Source of the DNA: Streptomyces corallincola
GTDB lineage: Bacteria; Actinomycetota; Actinomycetes; Streptomycetales; Streptomycetaceae
Reading direction: 5' to 3'
DNA: 64,000 nt
NCBI RefSeq assembly: GCF_019104725.1
Contig: NZ_JAHRXF010000007.1
Coordinates: 121,974 to 185,973 of the forward strand
Shown here: positions 25,545-36,500 of the stretch, piece after piece
How positions within the stretch are numbered: position 1 is the stretch's first letter
Layout of the letters: every line of letters starts with the position of its first letter
Translations under genes and position numbers: made by a program
Notes under the pieces: generated by a model
What the model saw: only the letters and a program-made list of their open reading frames with translations
Database searches by the model: none
Told to the model about the DNA's origin: nothing

Positions 25545-25566
25545 CGGTGGCGGGGGCGCTCATCGC

Positions 25567-25601
25567 GTGCGGCGTGCGGCGTGCGGCGTGCGGTGTGCGC
25601 C
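25567..25601. repeat. Five-copy 7-bp tandem repeat (GTGCGGC)
   Basis: Three perfect GTGCGGC units are followed by GTGCGGT and GTGCGCC, in the spacer between the convergent carboxylesterase and homocysteine methyltransferase genes. Possible slippage site; no protein-coding role seen. Confidence 0.8.
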
Positions 25602-25642
25602 GCGCCGTACGCAGTGGGCCGTCGAGGACGTCCGGGGCGCTC

Positions 25643-26557
25643 TCAGGACGTGCCCCGTGCCACCGCCCCCGTCATGCTCCTGATCGTCTCCGGTCCCACC
25701 CGGCAGCACCCCCCGATCAGCCGCGCGCCCGCCTCCCGCCACCCCGGCACCAGCTCGGGCCGCAACGTCATACCGCCCGTCCAGGCGCGGGCCGCCGGGT
25801 CCCAGGTCTCGCCGCTGTTCGGGTAGGCCACGGCGGGCCTGCCCGTGACGCGGACCGCGACCTCCACCGCGTGCCGTACGTCCGCCGGGGCACAGCAGTT
25901 GACGCCCACCGCGATGATCTCGTCCGCGTCGGCGGCCACCGCGAAGGCGTCCTCCAGGGGCTGACCGGCACGGGTGCGGTCGCCGGTGATCGTGTACGAC
26001 AGCCAGGCGGGCACCCCGGACCCGCGTACCGCGCGGACCAGCGCCGCCGCTTCCAGGGCGTCCGGCACGGTCTCCAGGGCCAGCACGTCCGGCCCGGCGG
26101 CGACCAGCGCCTCGACGCGCGGCCGGTGGAAGCGCTCCAGCTCGGCCACGCTCAGCCCGTACCGCCCCCCGTACTCGGAGCCGTCGGCGAGCATCGCCCC
26201 GTACGGGCCGACCGACCCGGCCACCCACAGCGGCCGTGCCGTCTCCGCGCGGCGGGCCGCCGCGCGGGCCAGGTCCACACTGGACGCGATCAGCCGGGCC
26301 GCCTCCGCGCGGCCGGTGCCGCGCCGGGCGAAGCCCTCGAAGGTGGCCTGGTAGCTGCCGGTGATCGCCACGTCGGCGCCCGCCGTGAAGTACGCGAGAT
26401 GCGCCTCCACCAGCGCCTCGGGCCGCTCCGCCAGCAGCCGCGCCGACCACAACTCGTCCCCCAGCTCGTGCCCGGCCGCCGCGAGCTGGTTCGACAGCCC
26501 GCCGTCCAGCACGAGCGTCCCGGCGGCGAGGGTGTCGGTGAATCCGGTACCGCTCAT
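25643..26557 (-). CDS. mmuM: Homocysteine S-methyltransferase MmuM
   Basis: A 304-residue zinc-dependent methyltransferase making methionine from homocysteine, usually with S-methylmethionine or S-adenosylmethionine as donor. Zinc ligands are the Cys in GVNCCAPADV and the pair in LIGGCCRVGPE. The N-terminus has the family pattern LVLDGGLSNQLAAAGHELGDELWSARLL, and the barrel core has ITGSYQATFEGF and LALETVPDALEA. Start ATG at 26557. It is not linked to other methionine genes; a TetR gene lies upstream on the same strand 59 bp away and could form a transcript with it. Confidence 0.93.
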   Translation of the reverse strand: MSGTGFTDTLAAGTLVLDGGLSNQLAAAGHELGDELWSARLLAERPEALVEAHLAYFTAGADVAITGSYQATFEGFARRGTGRAEAARLIASSVDLARAAARRAETARPLWVAGSVGPYGAMLADGSEYGGRYGLSVAELERFHRPRVEALVAAGPDVLALETVPDALEAAALVRAVRGSGVPAWLSYTITGDRTRAGQPLEDAFAVAADADEIIAVGVNCCAPADVRHAVEVAVRVTGRPAVAYPNSGETWDPAARAWTGGMTLRPELVPGWREAGARLIGGCCRVGPETIRSMTGAVARGTS

Positions 26558-26616
26558 GCCCCTGACGTTAACCGCCCGCCGGAGACTCCGGCCACGGCTC
26601 CGGGCCGCTCGGGGCG

Positions 26617-27210
26617 TCAGGCGCCGCCGGTGTCCTCCGTGGACTCGCGGGGCCAGTGGGTGAGGGTCAGGTGGAGGGCCTCGACCGCCCTGTCCCAGGA
26701 CGCCTGGACGGGCCGGGCCGCGCCGAAGCCGCCCGCTGCCTCCAGGACGCAGTAGCCGTGGAAGGTGCTGCGCAACAGCCGTACGGCGTCGGTGAGATCG
26801 GGCTCGGTGAGGTCGTAGGCGCGGAGCATGCCGTAGGTGATCTCGGTGGTGCGGCGCAGGGCGGGGGAGTCCGCGGTCAGTGTCCGGTCGAGGCGGATCT
26901 GGGTGGCCGCGTACCGGCCGGGGTGTTCCAGGGCGTAGGAGCGGTAGGCGCCCGCGAAGGCGGTCAGCGCGTCCCGGCCCGCGCGACCGGCGACCGCCTC
27001 CGCGATGCGGTCGATCAGCTCGGCGCCCGCGCACAGGGCGAGCCGGGTGCGCAGCTCGCCCAGGTTCCGGACGTGCGAGTACAGGCTCGCGTCCTTCACC
27101 CCGAACCGCCGGGCCAGCGCCGACAGGCCCACGCTCTCGAACCCCGCCTCGTCCGCCAGCTCGGCCGCCGCCTCCACCAGCCGCTCCACGGTGATACCTG
27201 CTCGCGCCAC
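26617..27210 (-). CDS. TetR/AcrR-family transcriptional regulator
   Basis: A 197-residue repressor. The DNA-binding domain is ITVERLVEAAAELADEAGFE..SLYSHVRNLGELRTRLAL (helix-turn-helix about residues 24-45). The ligand domain resembles the WHG-type TetR C-terminus (ALTAFAGAYRSYALEHPGRYAATQ; LRSTFHGYCVLEAAGGF). GTG at 27210 is preceded by GGGAGGTGG. An upstream inverted repeat overlaps its -10 box (listed), suggesting autoregulation. Targets may include the downstream mmuM gene; that is an inference. Confidence 0.9.
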   Translation of the reverse strand: MARAGITVERLVEAAAELADEAGFESVGLSALARRFGVKDASLYSHVRNLGELRTRLALCAGAELIDRIAEAVAGRAGRDALTAFAGAYRSYALEHPGRYAATQIRLDRTLTADSPALRRTTEITYGMLRAYDLTEPDLTDAVRLLRSTFHGYCVLEAAGGFGAARPVQASWDRAVEALHLTLTHWPRESTEDTGGA

Positions 27211-27239
27211 CAGCCACCTCCCTTGTCCGACCAGGAAAA

Positions 27240-27257
27240 ATCCTAGCCGTCCTAGGA
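27240..27257 (-). promoter_or_regulatory. TetR promoter with overlapping operator-like dyad
   Basis: On the minus strand a consensus -10 TAGGAT lies at 27245-27240, giving a start about 25 bases before the GTG. The dyad TCCTAG-CCGTC-CTAGGA (27241-27257) covers this -10 and the region just upstream. The site also overlaps the stop codon of the ROK gene. A repressor bound here would block the TetR promoter. Confidence 0.6.
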
Positions 27258-28502
27258 GTGGCCTTGCTGGGGCAGTGACAGCGGCAGCGAGCGCCGTGCC
27301 CCCGCCCGGCGGGCGCACGCGGAGCGCAGCGCGCCCTCCAGCGCGAAGGTCGCCGCGCCCAGGGACACCGGGTCGGTCGGGATGGGGGAGAGCACGATGT
27401 CGGTGGCGGCCAGCGGCCGGGCCAGCGCGTGCCGGGCCACCGCGTCGCGTACCTCGATGAGCAGCGGCTCGCCCAGCCGGGTCGCCACCCAGCTGCTCAG
27501 CACCACGATCTCGGGGTTGAGCAGATTGACCAGATCGGCCACGCCCGCGCCGAGATAGCGGGCGGTCTCGCGGAGCACGGCGAGCGCCTGCGGATCACGC
27601 GCGGCGCTCGCGGCGGCCAGCGCGTCGATGGTGGCGGTCTGGTCACCGGGCCGCAACAGCGGTGAATCCGGGACGAGTTCTACGAGGTTGCGCATGATGC
27701 CCGGCGCGCCGACGTACGTCTCCACACAGCCCCGGTTGCCGCAGCGGCAGCGCCGCCCGTCCAGCACGAGCGTGGTGTGCCCCCATTCGCCCGCGCTGTT
27801 GGTCACCCCCCGGTGCAGATCGCCGCCGAGCGCGAGTCCGGCGCCGACGCCCGTGCCGAGGTTGACCACCACCGCGTCCCGCCTGCCCCGCGCCGCCCCG
27901 AACCACAGCTCGGCCACCACACAGGCTCGTAAGGGATTGTCCAAGTACAGCGGATACGGCAGGAGTTCGGCCAGCAGATCGAGCAACGGGACCTCGTGCC
28001 AGCTCCAGTTGGGTGCGTAGGCGGCCGAACCGGTGTCCCGGTCCACCTGCCCGGGCACGCTCACCCCGACCCCGAGCACCCGGTCCGGTGCGAGCCCGGC
28101 GCGGGCCACCGCGGTGCGTACGGCGGCGGCGACCCGCGCGGCCACCCGCTCGGGCAGACTCTCGCCGGGCCGCATCTCCTCGTCGGCGCGGGCCAGTGTG
28201 TTCAGCGCCAGATCGAACAGCTCCACGTGCACGTACGTCTCCGCCACGTCCACGCCGACCAGCGCGCCCGCCGACGCGTCCACCGCGACCAGTCCGCGTG
28301 GCCGCCCGCCCGCCGAGTCCTCGTGACCGACCTCGGTGATCATCCCGAGGTCCTGCAACTCCGCGACCAGAGTGGCGACCGTGGCCAGACTCAGCCCGGT
28401 CGCGTGCGCCAATTCCTGCCGGGAGGTGGGGGAACCGGCGATGAGCTGACGCAGTACGTCGTACCGGTTGGCGGTGCGGATGTCCCGTGACGTGCGCCTC
28501 AT
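27252..28502 (-). CDS. ROK-family transcriptional regulator/sugar kinase-like protein
   Basis: A 416-residue ROK protein. The N-terminal winged helix (RYDVLRQLIAGSPTSRQELAHATGLSLATVATLV) marks it as an NagC/XylR-type regulator. The kinase-like part has GVDVAETYVHVELFDL, VVNLGTGVGAGLALGGDLHRG and GEWGHTTL. The zinc motif RCRCGNRGCVETYVG is intact (CxCGxxGCxE). It probably represses sugar-uptake genes and responds to a sugar; no target genes are adjacent. Start ATG at 28502 fits the helix-turn-helix. The longer open frame upstream is not conserved-looking. Confidence 0.92.
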   Translation of the reverse strand: MRRTSRDIRTANRYDVLRQLIAGSPTSRQELAHATGLSLATVATLVAELQDLGMITEVGHEDSAGGRPRGLVAVDASAGALVGVDVAETYVHVELFDLALNTLARADEEMRPGESLPERVAARVAAAVRTAVARAGLAPDRVLGVGVSVPGQVDRDTGSAAYAPNWSWHEVPLLDLLAELLPYPLYLDNPLRACVVAELWFGAARGRRDAVVVNLGTGVGAGLALGGDLHRGVTNSAGEWGHTTLVLDGRRCRCGNRGCVETYVGAPGIMRNLVELVPDSPLLRPGDQTATIDALAAASAARDPQALAVLRETARYLGAGVADLVNLLNPEIVVLSSWVATRLGEPLLIEVRDAVARHALARPLAATDIVLSPIPTDPVSLGAATFALEGALRSACARRAGARRSLPLSLPQQGHS

Positions 28503-28775
28503 CCGGCTGCCCTCCCAGACCGTCCCGTCGGCAACCGTGCCGCCCGGCCGGACGGCACCCGTGTCGGCGGGGCGCCAGGGTATGGGGGTGCGGGGGCTTC
28601 CATCAAGGCATGAGAAAGGGGATGAACGAAGTCCCGTACCGCGTCTCACCCTGCGGACGCCGACGCCGTCCGGGCAACTCCCCGAGGCGTGAACGGGGTT
28701 CGAGCCGGTGCGGTACGGAGCCGTCGGCCCCCGGCGCCTCGGGCACACCGGCGCGTCCGCCTCCGCACCCGCCCG

Positions 28776-30344
<1,569 letters not shown>

Positions 30345-30350
30345 TTACGG

Positions 30351-31751
30351 ATGGGCAGCCGCACCGCGCTGGTCGAGGATCTGATGGAGCGCTTCCCGCA
30401 TGTGCCACGGGAAGCGGTCTTCAAGGAGGACCTGCTCCGCGGCGGTGTCGCCTTCGACCCGTCCGCGCTGAGCGACAACGAGAACGGCGAGGTCAAGCCG
30501 AAGTCGTACTTCATCTTCTCCTTCGACCACGGCACCCTGCCGGAGCTGGGCGAGGCCGCGCTGCGCCGCCCGCCGGAGGAGATCATCCTCACCGGCGGAC
30601 CGTACGACCTGCGCCGTACGGTCGTCTCCGTCCGGGTGAATCCGTCCTCGCCCTACCGGGTCGCCGCCGACGCCGAGGGGCAGCTCGGTCTCTACCTGGA
30701 CGGCCGCCGGATCTCCGACGTGGGCGTCCCGCCGATGCCCGAGTACTACCGGCACACCCTCTCCAACGGGAAGTCCGTGATGGAGGTGGCCCCCACCATT
30801 CAGTGGGGCTACCTCATCTACCTCACCGTCTTCCGGGTCTGCCAGTACTTCGGCGCCAAGGAGGAGTGCCAGTACTGCGACATCAACCACAACTGGCGCC
30901 AGCACAAGGCGGCCGGGCGGCCGTACACCGGGGTCAAGGACGTCGAGGAGGTCCTCGAAGCCCTGGAGATCATCGACCGGTACGACACCCAGAAGGCGTC
31001 CACCGCCTACACGCTGACCGGCGGCGCCATCACCAAGACCGTCTCCGGGCGCGACGAGGCCGACTTCTACGGCCACTACGCCAAGGCCATCGAGGAGCGT
31101 TTCCCCGGCCGCTGGATCGGCAAGGTCGTCGCCCAGGCGCTGCCCAAGGCGGACGTGCAGCGCTTCAAGGACTACGGCGTGCAGATCTACCACCCCAACT
31201 TCGAGGTGTGGGACGAATATCTGTTCAAGATGTTCTGCCCCGGCAAGGAGCGCTACGTCGGCCGCGACGAGTGGCACCGGCGCATCCTGGACTCCGCCGA
31301 CGTGTTCGGGGCGCGCAACGTGATCCCCAACTTCGTGGCGGGCGTGGAGATGGCCGAGCCGTTCGGGTTCAAGACCGTGGACGAGGCCATCGCGTCCACC
31401 ACTGAGGGCCTGCGCTTCTTCATGTCGAACGGGATCACCCCCCGGTTCACCACGTGGTGCCCCGAGCCCACCACCCCGCTCGGCAAGGCCAACCCGCAGG
31501 GCGCGCCGCTGGAGTACCACATCCGGCTGCTGGAGGCGTACCGGCAGACGATGGACGACTTCGGTCTCGCCTCGCCCCCCGGCTATGGCCTGCCCGGCCC
31601 CGGCCGCGCGGTGTTCTCCGTCAGCTCGTTCATGGACAGCCTGCCGCCGGTGGACTCCGACGGGACGGCGGCCGACGGCAGCCCGGCGGCGGATTCGGCA
31701 GGGACCACGACCGGGTGCACGGCCGGGAGTTCGGCGCCCGCCACGGCGTGA
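30351..31751 (+). CDS. Radical SAM protein with a CX8CX2C cluster motif
   Basis: A 466-residue protein with a radical SAM-like barrel. The cluster-binding Cys are in VCQYFGAKEECQYCDIN at residues 164, 173 and 176, spaced CX8CX2C rather than the usual CX3CX2C. After it come YTLTGGAITK (GGE-like SAM site), YHPNFEVWDEYLFKMFCPGK, and FTTWCPEPTTPLG. An N-terminal domain of about 160 residues (SYFIFSFDHGTLP; RVNPSSPYRVAAD) precedes the barrel. ATG 30351 has GGGAGGAG seven bases upstream; an ATG ten codons earlier is not preferred. The last 40 residues are Ser/Thr/Ala-rich. I know homologues in actinobacteria and cyanobacteria but not their function. Confidence 0.85.
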   Translation: MGSRTALVEDLMERFPHVPREAVFKEDLLRGGVAFDPSALSDNENGEVKPKSYFIFSFDHGTLPELGEAALRRPPEEIILTGGPYDLRRTVVSVRVNPSSPYRVAADAEGQLGLYLDGRRISDVGVPPMPEYYRHTLSNGKSVMEVAPTIQWGYLIYLTVFRVCQYFGAKEECQYCDINHNWRQHKAAGRPYTGVKDVEEVLEALEIIDRYDTQKASTAYTLTGGAITKTVSGRDEADFYGHYAKAIEERFPGRWIGKVVAQALPKADVQRFKDYGVQIYHPNFEVWDEYLFKMFCPGKERYVGRDEWHRRILDSADVFGARNVIPNFVAGVEMAEPFGFKTVDEAIASTTEGLRFFMSNGITPRFTTWCPEPTTPLGKANPQGAPLEYHIRLLEAYRQTMDDFGLASPPGYGLPGPGRAVFSVSSFMDSLPPVDSDGTAADGSPAADSAGTTTGCTAGSSAPATA

Positions 31752-31959
31752 ACGGCCTGCTCGGCGGCGTGACCGCGGGCCGGGCGGGGGAGGGCGCGCG
31801 GGTGGCCGACGGTCACACCGCGCGACGCTTCCCTCACCCGATCCGCATCGGTCGCTTGTCAGTTGTGTCGGAGACGTGAAAAGCTCCTGCCCCTGCGAGG
31901 TCCCGCCAACTCCACCGTCCCCGTGGTGAGTTGACCTCGTCCGTGGATGCAGGAGTTCC

Positions 31960-33447
31960 ATGCCCGACCTGCCGGCGCCCCAGGGTGCCACCGAGGCCGC
32001 GCTGTTCGCCGAGTGCTGGGACGCGGTCCTCTCGTACGCCGATCTGTGCACCGCCGACTCGCTGACCACGCACCGGCTCGCGGGTGAGGCGTTCGCCGCC
32101 GGGATGCGCACGGTGCGCGGCGCCGAGGCCGCGTCCGCACGCGGCCCCGGACGGCTGCCGGTCATCGTGGAGTTACTGGGCGCCGTACGCGCCACCGCCG
32201 CGCTCTGGGAGGCCGGAGGCCGGGGCCACGCCCTCGATCCCGGCCTGCGCCAGTGGCTCCGCTCCGCCGAGGGCGCCCGGCACACCGGCCCGCCACCGGG
32301 CCGCCCGGTCGCCCTGCGCGGCCTGCGGGACCTCAGGGAACCCGACGCCTCGCTGCTCTGGCTGGCCGAGGTGGAGGCGCTGCCGCTGCCCGCCGTGGCC
32401 CGTCGGCTCGGCCTCGACGCGGCCGGTGCACCCGCCGAACTCGACCGCGCACGGGGCGTGTTCCGTGACCGCTGCCGCCGTGCCCACCTGGACGGCAGCA
32501 CGGACCCGGCCTGCCGGGGGTACGCCCGTCTGCTGGACGCGGTGACCCGCTCGCCCGCCGCCGAGGTCCCGCTCGACCTCTCCGACCACCTCGCCGACTG
32601 CCTGCGCTGCGCCGAGGCGGCGGCCTGTCTGCGCCCCTACGGCCACGGGCTGCCGGGCGCGCTCGCCGGGGGCGTCGTCGGCTGGGGCGGCCTCGCCTAC
32701 CTGGAGCGGCGCCGCCGGGCCGCCGAATCCCGCTTCGGCCACGCGCCGGACACCGGCGCGCCGGTGACGGGCCCGGCCACCGGCACCCGTCACCGCCTCC
32801 CGCGCGGCAGCCTGCTGGCCGGTGCCGTGGTCGTCCTGTCCGCGCTGGCCCTGGGCGCGTCGATGATGCCGTTCGGCGGCCAGGCCGCGGAACACACCGA
32901 GGCGACCACGACCACCGCCGACCCGTTCCCCCTCACCGCGCCGACCGTCTCGCACACCGCGCGTCCGCACCCGGCGACCACCCGTCCCGCCGCGCCCGCG
33001 CCCGCGTCCCGTACCCCCCGCTCACCCCACTCACAGCCTCCCGCCCACCACCGCACCCCCGCGTCCACCCCGCCGCGCGCCACCGCGTCCCGTACGGACC
33101 GCGGCCGTACCGCGCCCCGCCCGGCCACCTGCCACGTCGTCTACCACCTGGACAGCCAGTGGGAGACGGGATTCCAGGCGACGGTCTCCCTCACCACCAC
33201 CCACCCGGTGAACGCCTGGCGCCTGACCTGGACCTTCCCGGACGCCCAGCACACGACCCAGATGTGGGACGCCACCCCCGACCAGTCCGGCCCCCGCATC
33301 ACCGTCACCTCCCCGTCCTACGCTCCCGACCTCACCCCCGGCACCCCGGCGGCCTTCGGCTTCACCGGCACCTGGCAGGGCGCCAACCGGTCTCCGTCGG
33401 ACTTCGTGCTGAACGGGGCGGGGTGCGGTGTGGAGATCACGAACTGA
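31960..33447 (+). CDS. Membrane-anchored sigma-like protein with zinc-finger motif and C-terminal cellulose-binding domain (TTA codon)
   Basis: A 495-residue multidomain protein. Residues about 10-200 resemble ECF sigma-factor regions (FAECWDAVLSYADLCTADSL; LPLPAVARRLGLDAAGAPAELDRARGVFRDRC). HLADCLRC at about 208-215 is an HxxxCxxC anti-sigma zinc motif. A single membrane segment (LLAGAVVVLSALALGASMM) follows near 287-305, then a Thr/Pro/Ser-rich linker. Residues about 391-492 form a CBM2-type domain (CHVVYHLDSQWETGFQATVSL; WRLTWTFPD; GFTGTWQG). This would place the sigma-like part inside and the carbohydrate-binding part outside. Codon 72 is TTA (32173-32175), so translation should depend on bldA tRNA. 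Start ATG follows AGGAG. Confidence 0.78.
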   Translation: MPDLPAPQGATEAALFAECWDAVLSYADLCTADSLTTHRLAGEAFAAGMRTVRGAEAASARGPGRLPVIVELLGAVRATAALWEAGGRGHALDPGLRQWLRSAEGARHTGPPPGRPVALRGLRDLREPDASLLWLAEVEALPLPAVARRLGLDAAGAPAELDRARGVFRDRCRRAHLDGSTDPACRGYARLLDAVTRSPAAEVPLDLSDHLADCLRCAEAAACLRPYGHGLPGALAGGVVGWGGLAYLERRRRAAESRFGHAPDTGAPVTGPATGTRHRLPRGSLLAGAVVVLSALALGASMMPFGGQAAEHTEATTTTADPFPLTAPTVSHTARPHPATTRPAAPAPASRTPRSPHSQPPAHHRTPASTPPRATASRTDRGRTAPRPATCHVVYHLDSQWETGFQATVSLTTTHPVNAWRLTWTFPDAQHTTQMWDATPDQSGPRITVTSPSYAPDLTPGTPAAFGFTGTWQGANRSPSDFVLNGAGCGVEITN

Positions 33448-33563
33448 GGAGCGACGCCGGGACTGCCCGGCGGGCCGGGCACGACGGGGACGGGTTCCAC
33501 CAGGACCGGGCGACGAGGAGCGGTACGACGACGAGGACTCCGGCTGGGTGCGGAGCCGAGGGC

Positions 33564-33589
33564 GACGGCGGGACGGGGGTCCCGCCGTC
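33564..33589. terminator. Strong bidirectional hairpin between the CBM2 gene and the NRPS operon
   Basis: GACGGCGGGAC-GGGG-GTCCCGCCGTC is a perfect 11-bp stem with a four-base loop, 10 bp beyond the NRPS stop and 117 bp beyond the CBM2 gene stop. It sits between convergent genes, so it is the likely terminator of the whole NRPS transcript and of the opposing gene. Confidence 0.85.
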
Positions 33590-33598
33590 ACCGTGCGG

Positions 33599-36500
33599 CT
33601 ACTCGGACGCGGTCGGAGGCGTCGGCCGGTGCGGGACTTGGCCGTCCCGCACCGGCTCGGGCAGGAACCCGGTGCGCCGGAAGTGGTCCAGGTAGCGGGT
33701 GAGCACCGTGTCGGTCAGCCTGGGCAGGTGGACGCCGAGGGCGCCCACCGCCTTGGCGGTCCGGCCCGACTCGAACCGCCGCACGTCCGCCGCGTGCCCC
33801 TCCTGGGCCCCGCCGCCCAGGAAGAGCTGCGCCGCGTTGTCGTGCCGTGCGGCGACGCGCTCCCGCCATTGCGGCGCGGGCACGGTCGCCAGGTCGTACC
33901 CGAGGCGGGCCGCCACCGCGAAGACCCGGTCGAGACCCGGCGCGTCCGGGTTGGTGAAGTGGTACGTCTCCCCGTCCGCCCCACCGGCGTGGACCAGCGC
34001 CACGATGCCCCGGCTGACGTACTCCACCGGCACCCAGTCGGTGGAACCCCACGGCAGGTCCGGTACCGCCCCGGCCTGGAGGCAGCCCTTGATGAGCTGC
34101 CACAGCAGGTCACGGTCCTGGCAGGCGCCGGTCGTGGTGTCCCCGCCGATCCGGCCGGGCCGGTGCACGGTCACCGGCAGCCCGCGGTCGCGCGCGAGCC
34201 CCACCAGGCCCTCCGCGACCCACTTGCTGCGGGCGTACCCGTCGGGCAGCCGGTCGGCGGGCCCGGTCGAGGTGGCCTCGGTGATGATGACCGGCCCCGG
34301 ACCGGAGGCGGGGGCGAACACCCCGGTGGTCGAGACATGGTGCAGACCCGGCGACCCCGAATCCGCGAGCAGCCGCAGCAGTTCCTCCGTGCCCGCGACA
34401 TTGGGCGCCCGCAACTCGCCGTATCCGGCGGCGAAGTTGACGCGGGCGCCGTTGTGCACCACGGGCCCCAGAGTGCGGGCCAGACGCGCGCGGTCCTCGT
34501 GCGAGAGACCCAGGCCGGGAGCGGCCAGATCGCCCGGCACCGGGCGGATCAGCGGCTCGTAGCGCGGCTGCCAGAGGCCGTAGTGCTCCAGGTTGGCGCG
34601 CAGCCGTTCCGCCGCCCGGTGCGGGTCCTCGGCCCGGACCAGGCAGGCGACCGGTTCGCCGGTGCTCTCGATCAGGTCCCGCAGCAGGAACGCGCCGAGG
34701 AAGCCGGACGCGCCGGTCAGCAGAGGGCGCGTGGACGCTCCACCGGCCGCGGTGAGAGCCGCGGCGCGGGACGCCGCCGTGATCTCCGGCGCGAGTCGGA
34801 CCTCGGCCGCGAGATCGGCCCCGGCCGTGGCCCCGGCCCCGGCCGTGGCCCCGGTCGCGGCCGTGGCACCGGGTCCGGCCTCCGCGCCGCCCGCGGCCCC
34901 CGTGCCGTCCTCCCGCGCCGCGTCGTCCAGCAGCCGGGCGAGACCCGCGACGGTGGGCGCCGCGAACACCTCGCGCAGCGACAGCCGCCGACCGCAACGG
35001 TCCTCGATCCGCTGGGCGAGGGTCACCGCGAGCAGGGAGTGCCCGCCGAGCGCGAAGAAGTCCTCGTGGACACCGACTCTCGGCACGCCCAGCGTCTCCG
35101 CGAACGCCGCGCGGACCGCCCGCTCCCGCTCGGTGCGGGGTGCGGTGCTCCCGCCGGACACGGTCGCGGCGGGCGCGGGCAGGGCGGCCCGGTCCGTCTT
35201 TCCGTTCGGGGTGACCGGCAGGGCGTCGAGCCCCATGAACACGGTCGGCACCATGTGCTCGGGCAACACCTCCGCGAGCGCCGCGCGCGATTCCGCCGCC
35301 TCCGGAACCGTACGGCCCGCCTCCGCGACGGTGTACGCGACCAGACGCGGACCGCCCGGCCCGTCCTCACGGACCGTCACGCACGCCGAGGCGATGCCGG
35401 GCAGTGCGCACAACGCGGCCTCGATCTCGCCCAACTCGATGCGGAAACCGCGCAGTTTCACCTGGTCGTCGGCGCGGGAGACGTGCACGAGGTTGCCGTC
35501 CGCCGTCCAGCGGGCCAGGTCGCCCGTGCGGTACATCCGACCGCCCGCGCGGTCGAACGGGTCGGCCGTGAACCGGGTCGCGGTCAGCGCGGCACGCCCG
35601 TGGTAGCCGCGCGCCAGCCCCGGCCCGGACACGTACAGCTCGCCGGTCACTCCGGGCGGCACGGGCGACAGCCGGTCGTCCAGGACATGGACGCGCGTGC
35701 CGTTCACGGGGGCCCCGATGGGCACCGTACGGTCCGGGGCGAGCGGACCCTCGGCGCACTGGACGCCGCTCATGGTGGCGCACACCGTGGTTTCGGTCGG
35801 ACCATAGGCGTTGACCACATGGCGCCGATGCGCCCAGGCACGCACCAGGTGGGGCGGGCACGTCTCACCGGCCAGGACGAGCGTGATCCCCTCCGGCAGC
35901 GAACCGGGCGGCATCACCGCGAGCGCGGCGGGCGGCAGGGTGAGGTGGGTGGTGCCGCGCTCGCGCACCGCGGACGCCAGGGCGGCGCCGGGCAGCAGCG
36001 CGTCGCGTTCCCCGACGTCCAGACAGGCGCCGGAGAGCAGCGCCATGCACAGCTCCCAGAACGCGGCGTCGAAACTGACGGACGCCAGTTGCAGCACCCT
36101 GCTGCCGGGACCCACGCGCAGCCGCTCGCGCTGCGTCCGCACCAGCGCGCCCACGCCCTCATGAGTGACCAGCACACCCTTGGGCCGTCCGGTGGAACCG
36201 GAGGTGTGGATGACGTACGCCGGAAGCCGCGGGTCGGCGGACCGGGCCGACGCCACGGGCGGCGCGGACGCCGCCTCCGCGACGAGGTCGCCCAGGAACA
36301 CGCGCTCCACGGGCAGACCGGGCAGCCCGCCGCCCGCCTCGGGCGTGGTCAGCAGCAGGAGCGGCCGGGAGTCCTCCACCATGTGGGCGAGCCGCCGGGC
36401 CGGGTACGTCGGGTCCAACGGCACATACGCCGCACCGGACTTGAGCACGCCCAGCAGGGCGACCGGCAGCTCTCGGGTACGGGGCAGCGCGACGGCGACC

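Noticed and set aside
30351..31751. RiPP maturase role for the radical SAM protein
   Set aside because: No SPASM-like C-terminal Cys set, and no precursor-peptide-like ORF found beside it; the divergent neighbour is a sugar-alcohol oxidase.
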